Notes under the pieces: generated by a model
What the model was told of the DNA's origin: nothing
Database searches by the model: none
What the model saw: only the letters and a program-made list of their open reading frames with translations
Translations under genes and position numbers: made by a program
Assembly (NCBI GenBank): GCA_029556545.1
Contig: JAKQEQ010000159.1
Span: forward strand, 29,814 to 93,813
Length of the DNA: 64,000 nt
DNA from: Candidatus Hydrogenedentota bacterium
GTDB taxonomy: Bacteria; Hydrogenedentota; Hydrogenedentia; Hydrogenedentales; JAGMZX01
Direction of reading: 5' to 3'
Part shown: piece after piece, positions 1 through 10,138 of the stretch
Layout of the letters: each line of letters opens with the position of its first letter
How positions within the stretch are numbered: position 1 is the first letter of the stretch

Positions 1-2
1 GT

Positions 3-1730
<1,728 letters not shown>

Positions 1731-1751
1731 TCCAAGCGCGCCGCCGACGCC

Positions 1752-1788
1752 CCGGTCCATACCGTCCATATCGTCCGTACCGTCCATC
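1752..1788. repeat. 9-bp-period short tandem repeat (GTCCATAYC-like, ~4 units)
   Basis: ggtccataccgtccatatcgtccgtaccgtccat in the spacer between convergent uvrA and the binding-protein gene. Confidence 0.85.
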
Positions 1789-1799
1789 AAGCCCCAAGA

Positions 1800-2744
1800 T
1801 CAGAGCGGCTTCAACAGTTTCTGGATTTCCGGCGTCTCCAGGTTATCGAGCGTAACAACCTTCACACCCGTGTCGATGCGCTTTTCGACGGGTTGCCCTT
1901 TAATCGCGTCCATGGCCGTCTGCACGCTTAGATACCCCATCTTGAACGGGTCCTGCACTATCAGCGCCTGCACCGCGCCGTCGCGCAGCGCGGCCACTTC
2001 CTCGTCCGCCGCGTCAAAGCCCACCAGTTTCACCTGGCCCGCCTTCCCGAGCGTCTTGAGCGCCTGGGCCGCCCCGATGCAAGCACTCTCGTTTGCCGCG
2101 AAGATGCCCTTGATGTTCGGGTGCGCCGTCAGCATGTCCTGCGTCACGCTCATGGCCTTTGCCTCGTTGCTGTCGCAATACTGCACCGAAACGAGCCGGA
2201 TGTTCGGAAATTCCTTGATTCCCTCCTTGAAGCCTTCCTCGCGCATCTGCGACGTGGCCGCGCCATAAACAAAGGGGATCAACCCGACCTCGCCCTCTTC
2301 GCCGATGAGCCGCGCAAGCTCCCGGGCCGCCGCTTTCGCCCCGGCGATGTTGTCCGTCGCCACGAAGGAGAGCGGCAGGTCCGATGTCACCCCCGAGTCC
2401 ATCGTGATGACCGGGATGCCGGCATCCAAGGCGCGCTGGATAGGACCGTTCAGTGCGTTCTCATCGCACGCGGCCAGCACGATCGCGTTCACGCCCCGGA
2501 CGATCATCGTCTCGATGATGTCCACCTGCTTGTCGACCTGCGTCTCCTTGTCGGGGCCCATCCAGGTCACCGCGACGCCGAGGTCCTTCCCCGCCGTTTC
2601 GGCGCCGGTCTTTACCGTAAGCCAGAATTGATGCGTGAGGGCCTTGGGAATCACGGCGATGCGCACCTGGCCGCTTGACGATTGCCCGCAGCCGAATGAG
2701 GTCAGCATGCCCGCCAGCACGCAGGCGGCGATAACACGTTTCAT
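1800..2744 (-). CDS. Sugar ABC transporter substrate-binding lipoprotein (periplasmic binding protein type 1, RbsB-like)
   Basis: Start MKRVIAACVLAGMLTSFGC (lipobox) preceded by aaggagg; IPKALTHQFWLTVKTGAE..., IVLAACDENALNGPIQRALDAGIPVITMDSG. Confidence 0.9.
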   Translation of the reverse strand: MKRVIAACVLAGMLTSFGCGQSSSGQVRIAVIPKALTHQFWLTVKTGAETAGKDLGVAVTWMGPDKETQVDKQVDIIETMIVRGVNAIVLAACDENALNGPIQRALDAGIPVITMDSGVTSDLPLSFVATDNIAGAKAAARELARLIGEEGEVGLIPFVYGAATSQMREEGFKEGIKEFPNIRLVSVQYCDSNEAKAMSVTQDMLTAHPNIKGIFAANESACIGAAQALKTLGKAGQVKLVGFDAADEEVAALRDGAVQALIVQDPFKMGYLSVQTAMDAIKGQPVEKRIDTGVKVVTLDNLETPEIQKLLKPL

Positions 2745-2802
2745 GGTCCCTTGTCCTCCTTCGCCGCAAGCGGCGGCGACTGCTTCCCTTTCACGACGTC
2801 GG

Positions 2803-4023
2803 TCACCAGCGCACGAAGTAGCGCTGCCCCGCGCCGATAATCTCGATGGCGATGCCACTGTTCGCAACGCCGATTAGACGCGCGTTCGTGCCCGGAATCC
2901 GCTCGCCCACGAACACCTTGTGCAGGTTGATAATGGCGACCCCGTGGGGGCGATTCGCGTCCGCCTCGCGAATCACGTTGATCCGCATGTTTTCGAGCCC
3001 CAAGCGTACCCGATCCGATCCTCTCAATTCCGGAAGGGTTTTCGGGTCCACCGGCTGAACCGGCGGCATCGCCGGAGGCGCCTGATCCACGTAATCCACC
3101 TCCCGGGGCGCCGGCGCGACGGGCGGCACGGGCATCTTGCCGGTGTTCTCAGGCGTCGACGCCGTAACGGACGGTACAGGCGCTTGCGCCACCTGAAGCG
3201 GCGGCGGTTCCGGCGTCGGCGCGGTCACGGGTATCGCCAGAGGGGGCGCTTGGGGCTCAGGCGACCGTGCAACCACCGGCGGCGCGGCTGGCGCAGGTGG
3301 CTCCGGCGCGGGCGCTTGCACAACCGCAGGCGGCGCGGCTGGCGCGGGGGACTCCGGCGCGGGCGCTTGCGCAACCGCAGGCGGCGCGGCGGGCGCAGGT
3401 GGCTCCGGCGCGGGCGCTTGCACAACCACAGGCGGCGCGGCTGGCGCGGGGGACTCCGGCACGGGCTGTTGCGCGACCACAGGCGGCGCGGCTGGCGCGG
3501 GCGCGGGCTGTTGCGCAACCACGGGCGGCGCGACTGGCACGGGGGACTCCGGCGCGGGCTGTTGCGCGACCACAGGCGGCGCGGCTGGCGCGGGCGCGGG
3601 CTCTTGGACGATCGCAGGCGGCGCGGCAGGCCCCGGTGGCGCTGGCGTGGGTTGCGCCAGGACCGTCGCGTTCCTCTTGTCCATGCCGTCCATATCGTCC
3701 ATATCGTCCATCGCATCCGTCGCGCCTGCCGCAGCCTCGCGCGCCACGTGGCGCGCCTGCGCGCCCGGGACTTCCGGCGTGCTCGCCCGATTCAACACCA
3801 CGAACACGATGACGGGCACAACCACCAGACACGCGGCCAAGGCCGCGCCCGCGGCGATCAGCCGCCCGCGCGTGACCTGAATGACGGCTTCCCCTGGCGT
3901 GGACGATTGGCCGAGCAGTTCCGCCTCGGCCTCTTCGGCCTCAAACGCGTCCTCTGCGGGCGCCTGGGCCGTTTGCATGCGTTCGGCTTCCACTTTCCGA
4001 AGCGCATCCAGTATCGAACTCAT
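2803..4023 (-). CDS. GspB-like general secretion pathway protein with Pro/Ala-rich spacer
   Basis: N-terminus MSSILDALRKVEAER, TM segment, C-terminal VAIINLHKVFVGERIPGTNARLIGVANSGIAIEIIGAGQRYFVRW; adjacent to ExeA/GspA-like gene. Confidence 0.72.
   Translation of the reverse strand: MSSILDALRKVEAERMQTAQAPAEDAFEAEEAEAELLGQSSTPGEAVIQVTRGRLIAAGAALAACLVVVPVIVFVVLNRASTPEVPGAQARHVAREAAAGATDAMDDMDDMDGMDKRNATVLAQPTPAPPGPAAPPAIVQEPAPAPAAPPVVAQQPAPESPVPVAPPVVAQQPAPAPAAPPVVAQQPVPESPAPAAPPVVVQAPAPEPPAPAAPPAVAQAPAPESPAPAAPPAVVQAPAPEPPAPAAPPVVARSPEPQAPPLAIPVTAPTPEPPPLQVAQAPVPSVTASTPENTGKMPVPPVAPAPREVDYVDQAPPAMPPVQPVDPKTLPELRGSDRVRLGLENMRINVIREADANRPHGVAIINLHKVFVGERIPGTNARLIGVANSGIAIEIIGAGQRYFVRW
3255..3640 (-). 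repeat. ~57-bp (19-aa) imperfect tandem repeats encoding Pro/Ala-rich spacer
   Basis: Repeated (V/A)VAQxPAPExPAPAAPP units in the GspB-like ORF. Confidence 0.8.
3677..3714. repeat. 9-bp-period repeat (GTCCATATC)n inside the GspB-like CDS
   Basis: ttgtccatgccgtccatatcgtccatatcgtccat; encodes in-frame DAMDDMDDMDGMDK on the minus strand. Confidence 0.85.
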
Positions 4024-4122
4024 TCGCCGCTCTCCGTTTCCGCGCACGCCGGCCAACAGCGACCAGCGCGCCACGCTATTCAAACATGCCGCCGCCCCGC
4101 CGTCAAGACGGCCGGGACCCGC

Positions 4123-6144
4123 CTATTCCGCCGCCCCTTCATGGGGCGTCAAAGGCGCATTCGCCGGTACCGGCTGCGTCGCCGGCTTTTCGATGTCCTC
4201 CAACGGAAGCGTCGGCGGTTCGGCGGGCTCCGACAAAACCTCCATCACAACCGCGGGCGGGCCTTCTTGCGTGGGCGCGTGCGCCCCGGGCAACTCTGAC
4301 TGATCCGACTGATCCGACCGATCCGACAAGTCCGGTGTCTCGGCGCTCGGCGCGGGGTCTGCCGTCGCGGCATCCTCGGCCGGTGTCGGCGGTGTCTCGG
4401 GCTGCCGCACGTTCGGTTCCGGCGCGGGCACATCGAGCGCGCGCAAGGCGGGCGTGGGGGTTTCGGGGAGCCAACTCGTGAGCGCCATCCGCACCTGCTT
4501 GCCCGCGAGCCCGTCAATCAACAGACCGCTTTCTGCCTGGAGTCGGCTGACCGCCATGGCCGTCTCCGCGTCATACACATTGGACATGTTCTCCGCGCGC
4601 AGGCGGCCGGTCCGCCGCAATGCCTCTTTCAACCGCGCGACGGTCTCGCCCGAACTATTGGGAAGCAGGACGCGCGCGCCGGGGGTCGGGTCCCGCCACA
4701 ACACGACCGCCTCGCCCGCATAATACGCCTGGAACTCCTCCCGCGTGGCCGTGACCGTTTCCTCGCCTGCGGCGGTCAACCGCAAACGATCCTCTTCGAC
4801 ACCGGTCAGCGCCAGCCAGCAATCCTTCGTTCCCATGCGCATCTTCACGAATGTCGGCAGATTCACAACCAGTAACTGATCCAGCGCGGGCCGAAGCACC
4901 TCGAACGCCAGGCCGTTGCGAACGGCGAAAGCCGCGAAGGCCGGTATGGTGTCATCTTCCGGCCGCGCCGCAACCGGCTCGACATTCCATGCATCGAGCA
5001 GCGCCGCCGATGCCGCCTCGATCGCCGGTCCCGGCTCGATCGCGAGAAGCGCCGTGATAAAGTCGCTCCGCTCGGGCTCGGGCAGCTTGGATGCCGCGGG
5101 GTTCGGCTCGGAAACCGTGGCGGCATCCGCCGGATCGAGGGCGATCGGACGCGGAACCGGCGACGCCGCGGGAACGGGGCGTGCGCTCTGTGTCGCCATT
5201 TCCTCGAGCAGGTTCTCGAGGGGCCGCACCAGGCCGTAGAACGCCAGCAGCACGATGACGCACGCGGTGACAAGCAACGCCGGGCTGGGCAGGAGCCGCC
5301 CGATCGCCTGCCGGAAGGGAGTACGCCGTGCCCGCACGCGCTCCCCCCGGATTTCCCGCGCCGCCAGGCGCACAATCGGGGCCGTGATCGTGCGGACCTC
5401 CTTGGTGTAGCCCACCAGCAGCGCGCGATCGCACACCGCGTTAATCACACGAGGCACCCCACCCGAAAAACGGTAGATCGCCCGCACCGCCTTGCGATCG
5501 AATTGCACCTTGCGCCGCCCCCCCGCCACGTGCAGCCGGTACGCGATGTATTGCAGCGTCTCCGTCTCCGTGAGCGGCTTCAGATGATACCGCGCCGTGA
5601 TCCGCTGGTTGAGCTGCCGCAGTTCCCTCAGCGCGAGCACTTCGGCCAGTTCCGGCTGCCCGATGAGAATGATCTGGAGCAACTTGTCCTTCTCTGTCTC
5701 GAGATTCGACAGCAGGCGAATCTGTTCGAGCACCGGCGGGGCAAGGTTCTGCGCCTCATCGATGACCAGCACGCAATTACGGCCCCGCGCCGCCGCATCG
5801 AGCAGGTACTTGTTCAGGGAATCCACCAGTTCGAGGGCGTTCTCCGGGCACGCATCAATGCCGAATTCCTCGTTGATCTTTTTCAGCAGCTCGATGCTGC
5901 TCAACGCCGGATTGAAAATAAACGCGACATCCGTCTCCGGGTCAAGCTGGTTCAACAGATTCCGGCAAATCGTCGTCTTCCCCGTCCCGATTTCGCCCGT
6001 CAGCATCACGAACCCGCTGTGGTTCTTGATCCCGTACAGGAGGTGCGCGAACGCTTCCTTATGCTTGTCGCTCAGGTAAAGGAACTTCGGGTCCGGCGTC
6101 AGATTGAACGGCTTTTCTCGAAGGCCATAGAACACTTCGTACAT
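4123..6144 (-). CDS. ExeA/GspA-like AAA ATPase with C-terminal peptidoglycan-binding-like region
   Basis: MYEVFYGLREKPFNLTPDPKFLYLS, Walker A GEIGTGKTT, LVIDEAQNL; C-terminal VARLKEALRRTGRL...DAETAMAVSRLQAESGLLIDGLAG. Confidence 0.88.
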   Translation of the reverse strand: MYEVFYGLREKPFNLTPDPKFLYLSDKHKEAFAHLLYGIKNHSGFVMLTGEIGTGKTTICRNLLNQLDPETDVAFIFNPALSSIELLKKINEEFGIDACPENALELVDSLNKYLLDAAARGRNCVLVIDEAQNLAPPVLEQIRLLSNLETEKDKLLQIILIGQPELAEVLALRELRQLNQRITARYHLKPLTETETLQYIAYRLHVAGGRRKVQFDRKAVRAIYRFSGGVPRVINAVCDRALLVGYTKEVRTITAPIVRLAAREIRGERVRARRTPFRQAIGRLLPSPALLVTACVIVLLAFYGLVRPLENLLEEMATQSARPVPAASPVPRPIALDPADAATVSEPNPAASKLPEPERSDFITALLAIEPGPAIEAASAALLDAWNVEPVAARPEDDTIPAFAAFAVRNGLAFEVLRPALDQLLVVNLPTFVKMRMGTKDCWLALTGVEEDRLRLTAAGEETVTATREEFQAYYAGEAVVLWRDPTPGARVLLPNSSGETVARLKEALRRTGRLRAENMSNVYDAETAMAVSRLQAESGLLIDGLAGKQVRMALTSWLPETPTPALRALDVPAPEPNVRQPETPPTPAEDAATADPAPSAETPDLSDRSDQSDQSELPGAHAPTQEGPPAVVMEVLSEPAEPPTLPLEDIEKPATQPVPANAPLTPHEGAAE
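4296..4336. repeat. 9-bp-period repeat (GATCCGACT)n inside the ExeA-like CDS
   Basis: ctgactgatccgactgatccgaccgatccgacaagtccg; encodes DLSDRSDQSDQSE. Confidence 0.8.
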
Positions 6145-6365
6145 GGAAAACCTCGCGACCTTCTCGCTCGCGGAGAGAACCGCCACCCTGGAAAAATCGG
6201 CTTAACGGGACCCATCCGAGACTGTCTTCGAATGCTCCCGTTTCCGTTTTCCCCAGGAACCGTGGCGCTGTGTAACCGCCTTTCCGCTACGCCGACGTAG
6301 CCTAACACGGAAAGACCGTGGAATCAATGACTTCCTTCAACGCGTTTTCCAAGACAATCGGGGAA

Positions 6366-6394
6366 TTGACAGAATTCGGATTTTGAGGTACGCT
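6366..6394 (+). promoter_or_regulatory. Candidate sigma70-type promoter upstream of the first GE-linker protein
   Basis: TTGACA (6366-6371), N17, TACGCT; overlapping TATAGT at 6394-6399. Confidence 0.45.
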
Positions 6395-6585
6395 ATAGTC
6401 AGACGTGAACGCGGGGGAAGGTGGAGAGGCATAACGCCTTTTCACTTTGGGGTACGCAGAAGCGGCTGTTGCCGTCGCTTCTTCTCGCGACGTGCTCATA
6501 TACGCGAGTTCGGGTGTGTAACGAAGGCAGAAAGATGACCGTGACGGGGGCGATCCACTCGGGGGACCGCTCAGGAGGTAGAACT

Positions 6586-9500
6586 ATGTCTTATCACAAA
6601 GTATTTCAGGCGTACTGTGTCTTCTGGACCGTTTGCTGCGCGGCATTCGTGCTTGCCGGCACGCCGACGTTCGCCAACGGCGTGTCGCACGGAGTAAACA
6701 TTACGGTAAAATCTGGTGCCGTAGGACTCCCCGCCCCGCCGGTCCCGCGCGACGTCAACGCGAACGCAGACCCCTGGAACGATATTTACAAGGCCGGCGG
6801 CACGGCCCCGGCGCCAGGTTCGACCAGCCTGCTGCGGCTGGACAAGGCGCTCCTCGGCCTGCTCCCCCACGACGACATCGACGCCATTTCCTACGCCGAC
6901 GCCAATGTGGCGCTGCCGCCGCCAGTGCTAATTGCCGACGGGCCCGCCTGGGTTGAGGGAATTCCCGGCGGCGGCTGGGAAGACTGGCAAGGCAACCTCA
7001 TCTTCTGGCACTTCTCGGTGGATGAGTTTGCGCTCGGCGTGTTCAACCCCTTTACCATTCCTCCCAAGTCCGCGGTGCGCAACGAAGTCATGGCGGGCAC
7101 CTCGTGGAACCTGCTGCCCGCGAATCCGAATGAGGCGCACGGCGACTACTTCATCGCCAGCACCGCCTTCCCCGGCGGCAAAGGCAACAATTTCCTGGGC
7201 GCGGATGAAGAACAGTTGACGCTTGATATCTCGCCGCTCGCCGCGCCCCACGCGCAGGACGACCTGAACGGTCTGGACCTGGAGGCGGACCTGATCCTGC
7301 ATCCAGACATCCCGCTACAGCCGGGAGAGTTGTTCTTCTCTCTCGCGCCGGGCTCGCCGTCCCTCGCGGGCATCGACCCCTTCTTCCTGCGGCCCTTCTC
7401 CGAGGCGGACATTCTCACCCCGAACGGCGGGGGGGGATTTCGCATCGCGCAGGTGGTGGACGGCCTGATCGTGAACGGCAACGCGGAACGGCTCGGCATC
7501 CCCTTGGGCAACAACCTGGACGCCCTCTTCGTGGACGGCAACGGCATTCCCTGCTTCTCCGTGCAAATGCTGATCCCCAGCATGATGCCGGGTACTCCGA
7601 ATGCGAATCCCGGCGACATCCTGGTGCCGGACGGCATGTTGTACCCACTCGGCATGCCGGTTCCGGACGGGGTAGCCGACGAGTTGATTCCCGCGCGCGA
7701 CCTCGGCCTGCTCGACCTCGAGAAAATTGGAACGCCGGAAGACCCACCCGACCCGCAAGACGACAACCTGAACGCCCTCGACGCCGAATTGGAGCCGTAC
7801 ACGTCGCCTCCTCCTCCCGTGGAAGGCAAGGACGATGCTCTTGTGCCTGGTGGCGAAGGCGAAGGTGAAGGTGAAGGTGAGGGCGAGGGCGAAGGCGAAG
7901 GTGAGGGCGAGGGCGAGGGTGAGGGTGAAGGTGAAGGCGAAGGTGAAGGCGAGGGTGAGGAACCGAATCCCTTCGGCATCAATATCTCCGTGCGCGTGAA
8001 CAGCGCCGGATTGCCGCCGCCGCCGTGGCCCCGGGACGTCGCGCTCAATCCGGATCCTTGGAACGACGTCTATAAGGCCGGCGCAGGCCGCAACCTCCTG
8101 CGGCTACCGCAGCATCTGTTAGGACTCCTCCCCGGCGACGATATCAATGCCATCTCCTATCGCGATACCGTCGTGTTTCTGCCGCCGCCCGCGCCCGCGG
8201 ACCCGCCTTTCTGGGCGGACTTGCCGGGCCATGGGTGGTGGGACGCCGCGGGATTGCCTATATACTGGCATTTCTCCGTGGACGCGTGGGCGATTGGCGT
8301 CGGATTCAAACCGCTCGCGATGCCGCCGCGCCCGCCGTCTGATGTCAATAACGAAGTCCTGCTTGGCAGACAATGGAATGTGGTGCTCGCGAATCCTAAC
8401 GAGGCGCATGGGGACTACTTCCTCACCAGCATTGTGTTTCCTGTTGGAATGCCAGGGGGCATTGGGTCAAACCTCCTCGTCGGCGACGAAGAAGCGCTCG
8501 GACTCGCCATTCAGAACAACGTCGCGCCCCCGCCAGCCCACGACAACGACGACCTGAATGCACTCGACTTGCACGCGCCGTTGATCGATAGCCGACCCCA
8601 TCCGCTGCCGCCCGGCTGCCTTTACTTCTCATTGGCTAAGGGATCCCCTTCGCTCGGCGGATTCGACCCCACTTTCGGGCGGCCTGTCACCGCCGCGGAC
8701 ATTTTTACGCCTGACGGCGCGGGCGGATTCCGTATCGCGCTGATGGCCGATGGACTGCTTGTAAACGGAAACGCTGAAACGTTGGGGGTTCCCCTCGATA
8801 ATGATCTCGATGCGCTGTTTGTCGACGGACAAGGCATCCCCTGCTTTTCGGTATTAAGCCCCATTGTGAGCGCCCTGCATCAAGCCGCGAATCCCGGCGA
8901 TATCCTCGTTCCCGACGGCATGCTCCTGCCGGCGGGAGGACCCGTACCAGACGGTGTCGCCGACGAAATGATCCCCGCTCGAGACCTCGGGCTCCTCGAC
9001 CTCGAGAAGCTTCCTAATCCCGAGGACCCCGACCCCGACCCGCAAGACGACAATCTGAACGCCCTGGATGCGGAACTGGCCAGTGTACCGCCGGATAACC
9101 CTCCGGGTGAGGGCCAGGACCAGGCCGGTAGCGAAGGAGAAGGAGAGGGCGAAGGAGAAGGTGAAGGTGAGGGTGAAGGCGAGGGAGAGGGCGAAGGTGA
9201 AGGAGAAGGGGAGGGAGAGGGCGAAGGAGAAGGTGAAGGGGAGGGTGAAGGCGAAGGAGAAGGTGAAGGCGAAGGGGAGGGAGAGGGCGAAGGCGAAGGA
9301 GAAGGAGAAGGCGAAGGTGAAGGGGAAGGGGAAGGAGAAGGCGAGGGCGAAGGCGAAGGGGAAGGTGAAGGGGAGGGAGAGGGCGAAGGGGAAGGAGAAG
9401 GAGAAGGCGAAGGTGAAGGTGAAGGGGAAGGGGAAGGCGAAGGCGAAGGAGAAGGCGAAGGTGAAGGGGAAGGTGAAGGCGAGGGAGAGGGCGAAGGTGA

Positions 9501-9855
9501 GGGCGAAGGCGAAGGGGAGGGCGAGGGGGACCCTTGCTTCAGCGAATACCACACGGCGGACCAGTCGCAGAATAATCTCATCGAGTTGACCGAGTTGTTG
9601 CGGGTCATTCAGTTCTATAACAGTGGCGGATTCCACTGCGCCGATGACCCCTCGAGCACGGAAGACGGCTACGTCCCCGGGCCGGGTGCGAACCACGCTT
9701 GTTGCCCCCACGACAGCGACTACGTGCCCTCCGGCCCCGATTGGGAGGTCAAACTGACGGAGTTGTTGCGCGTAATCCAGTTCTACAACTCGGGCGGCTA
9801 CTACTACTGCCCGGACGAAGCGACGGAGGACGGTTTTTGCCCAGGGCAGCCTTGA
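6586..9855 (+). CDS. Secreted protein: two tandem homologous ~400-aa domains, two (Gly-Glu)n linkers, C-terminal ELLRVIQFYN module
   Basis: aggaggt RBS then MSYHKVFQAYCVFWTVCCAAFVLAGTPTFA signal peptide; internally duplicated PRDVNxNxDPWNDxYKAG...NEAHGDYF; GE tracts; EF-like DQSQNNLIELTE. Confidence 0.88.
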   Translation: MSYHKVFQAYCVFWTVCCAAFVLAGTPTFANGVSHGVNITVKSGAVGLPAPPVPRDVNANADPWNDIYKAGGTAPAPGSTSLLRLDKALLGLLPHDDIDAISYADANVALPPPVLIADGPAWVEGIPGGGWEDWQGNLIFWHFSVDEFALGVFNPFTIPPKSAVRNEVMAGTSWNLLPANPNEAHGDYFIASTAFPGGKGNNFLGADEEQLTLDISPLAAPHAQDDLNGLDLEADLILHPDIPLQPGELFFSLAPGSPSLAGIDPFFLRPFSEADILTPNGGGGFRIAQVVDGLIVNGNAERLGIPLGNNLDALFVDGNGIPCFSVQMLIPSMMPGTPNANPGDILVPDGMLYPLGMPVPDGVADELIPARDLGLLDLEKIGTPEDPPDPQDDNLNALDAELEPYTSPPPPVEGKDDALVPGGEGEGEGEGEGEGEGEGEGEGEGEGEGEGEGEGEGEEPNPFGINISVRVNSAGLPPPPWPRDVALNPDPWNDVYKAGAGRNLLRLPQHLLGLLPGDDINAISYRDTVVFLPPPAPADPPFWADLPGHGWWDAAGLPIYWHFSVDAWAIGVGFKPLAMPPRPPSDVNNEVLLGRQWNVVLANPNEAHGDYFLTSIVFPVGMPGGIGSNLLVGDEEALGLAIQNNVAPPPAHDNDDLNALDLHAPLIDSRPHPLPPGCLYFSLAKGSPSLGGFDPTFGRPVTAADIFTPDGAGGFRIALMADGLLVNGNAETLGVPLDNDLDALFVDGQGIPCFSVLSPIVSALHQAANPGDILVPDGMLLPAGGPVPDGVADEMIPARDLGLLDLEKLPNPEDPDPDPQDDNLNALDAELASVPPDNPPGEGQDQAGSEGEGEGEGEGEGEGEGEGEGEGEGEGEGEGEGEGEGEGEGEGEGEGEGEGEGEGEGEGEGEGEGEGEGEGEGEGEGEGEGEGEGEGEGEGEGEGEGEGEGEGEGEGEGEGEGEGEGEGEGEGEGEGEGEGEGDPCFSEYHTADQSQNNLIELTELLRVIQFYNSGGFHCADDPSSTEDGYVPGPGANHACCPHDSDYVPSGPDWEVKLTELLRVIQFYNSGGYYYCPDEATEDGFCPGQP
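7850..7962 (+). repeat. (GGNGAR)n hexamer tract encoding (Gly-Glu)n linker 1
   Basis: Uninterrupted GE dipeptides. Confidence 0.95.
9132..9530 (+). repeat. (GGNGAR)n hexamer tract encoding long (Gly-Glu)n linker 2
   Basis: ~400 bp purine-only-biased GE repeat. Confidence 0.97.
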
Positions 9856-10049
9856 ACGCCGTGCGCGGAAATGCCGAACGCATTCGAGACGTGGAATAGG
9901 AGAGTGAGTCCATTTCGCGGCTCATTGATATGGGACTAAACGCCGAAAAAGGAGATAAAACCGATTTTATCTTATGGATTTGCGGGAAGATCGGCAAGTG
10001 GAGTGTTTTCGTAAGTCGTTGCGCCGCAAGGATCTTTGCAAGAAAGGGC

Positions 10050-10079
10050 TTGTGTGTTCCGCCTAGACGGTGCTATAAT
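10050..10079 (+). promoter_or_regulatory. Candidate extended -10 promoter upstream of second GE-linker protein
   Basis: TGCTATAAT at 10071-10079 with TTGTGT at 10050-10055 (18-nt spacing). Confidence 0.45.
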
Positions 10080-10138
10080 GGGTTCGGGTTGGAGTTGAGG
10101 TACGAAACCGAAGCGAAAGGAATGAGGGGTTCTTTGTC

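Noticed and set aside
2920-4299. 459-aa Arg/Gly-rich + strand ORF and similar ORFs 3225-3832
   Set aside because: Shadow frames over the Pro/Ala repeats of the GspB-like gene
9132-9530. Possible CRISPR array from regular repeats
   Set aside because: Simple hexamer repeats without unique spacers, in coding frame with flanking domains
9068-9589. + strand Lys/Arg/Val/Ala-rich ORFs (KVKAKAKVK) over GE tracts
   Set aside because: Out-of-frame reading of the same hexamer repeats, not a real basic protein
8854-9711. Minus-strand ORFs rich in FAFTFAFA or (SP)n (also 13010-13968, 48186-49664, 50794-51378, 52144-52425)
   Set aside because: Other-frame readings of the (GGNGAR)n linkers, which lack stops in several frames; the GE frame has signal peptide and conserved domains
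9953-9972. AGATAAAA-ccga-TTTTATCT palindrome after the first GE-linker gene
   Set aside because: AT-rich 8-bp stem without a T-tract; not convincing as a terminator or operator
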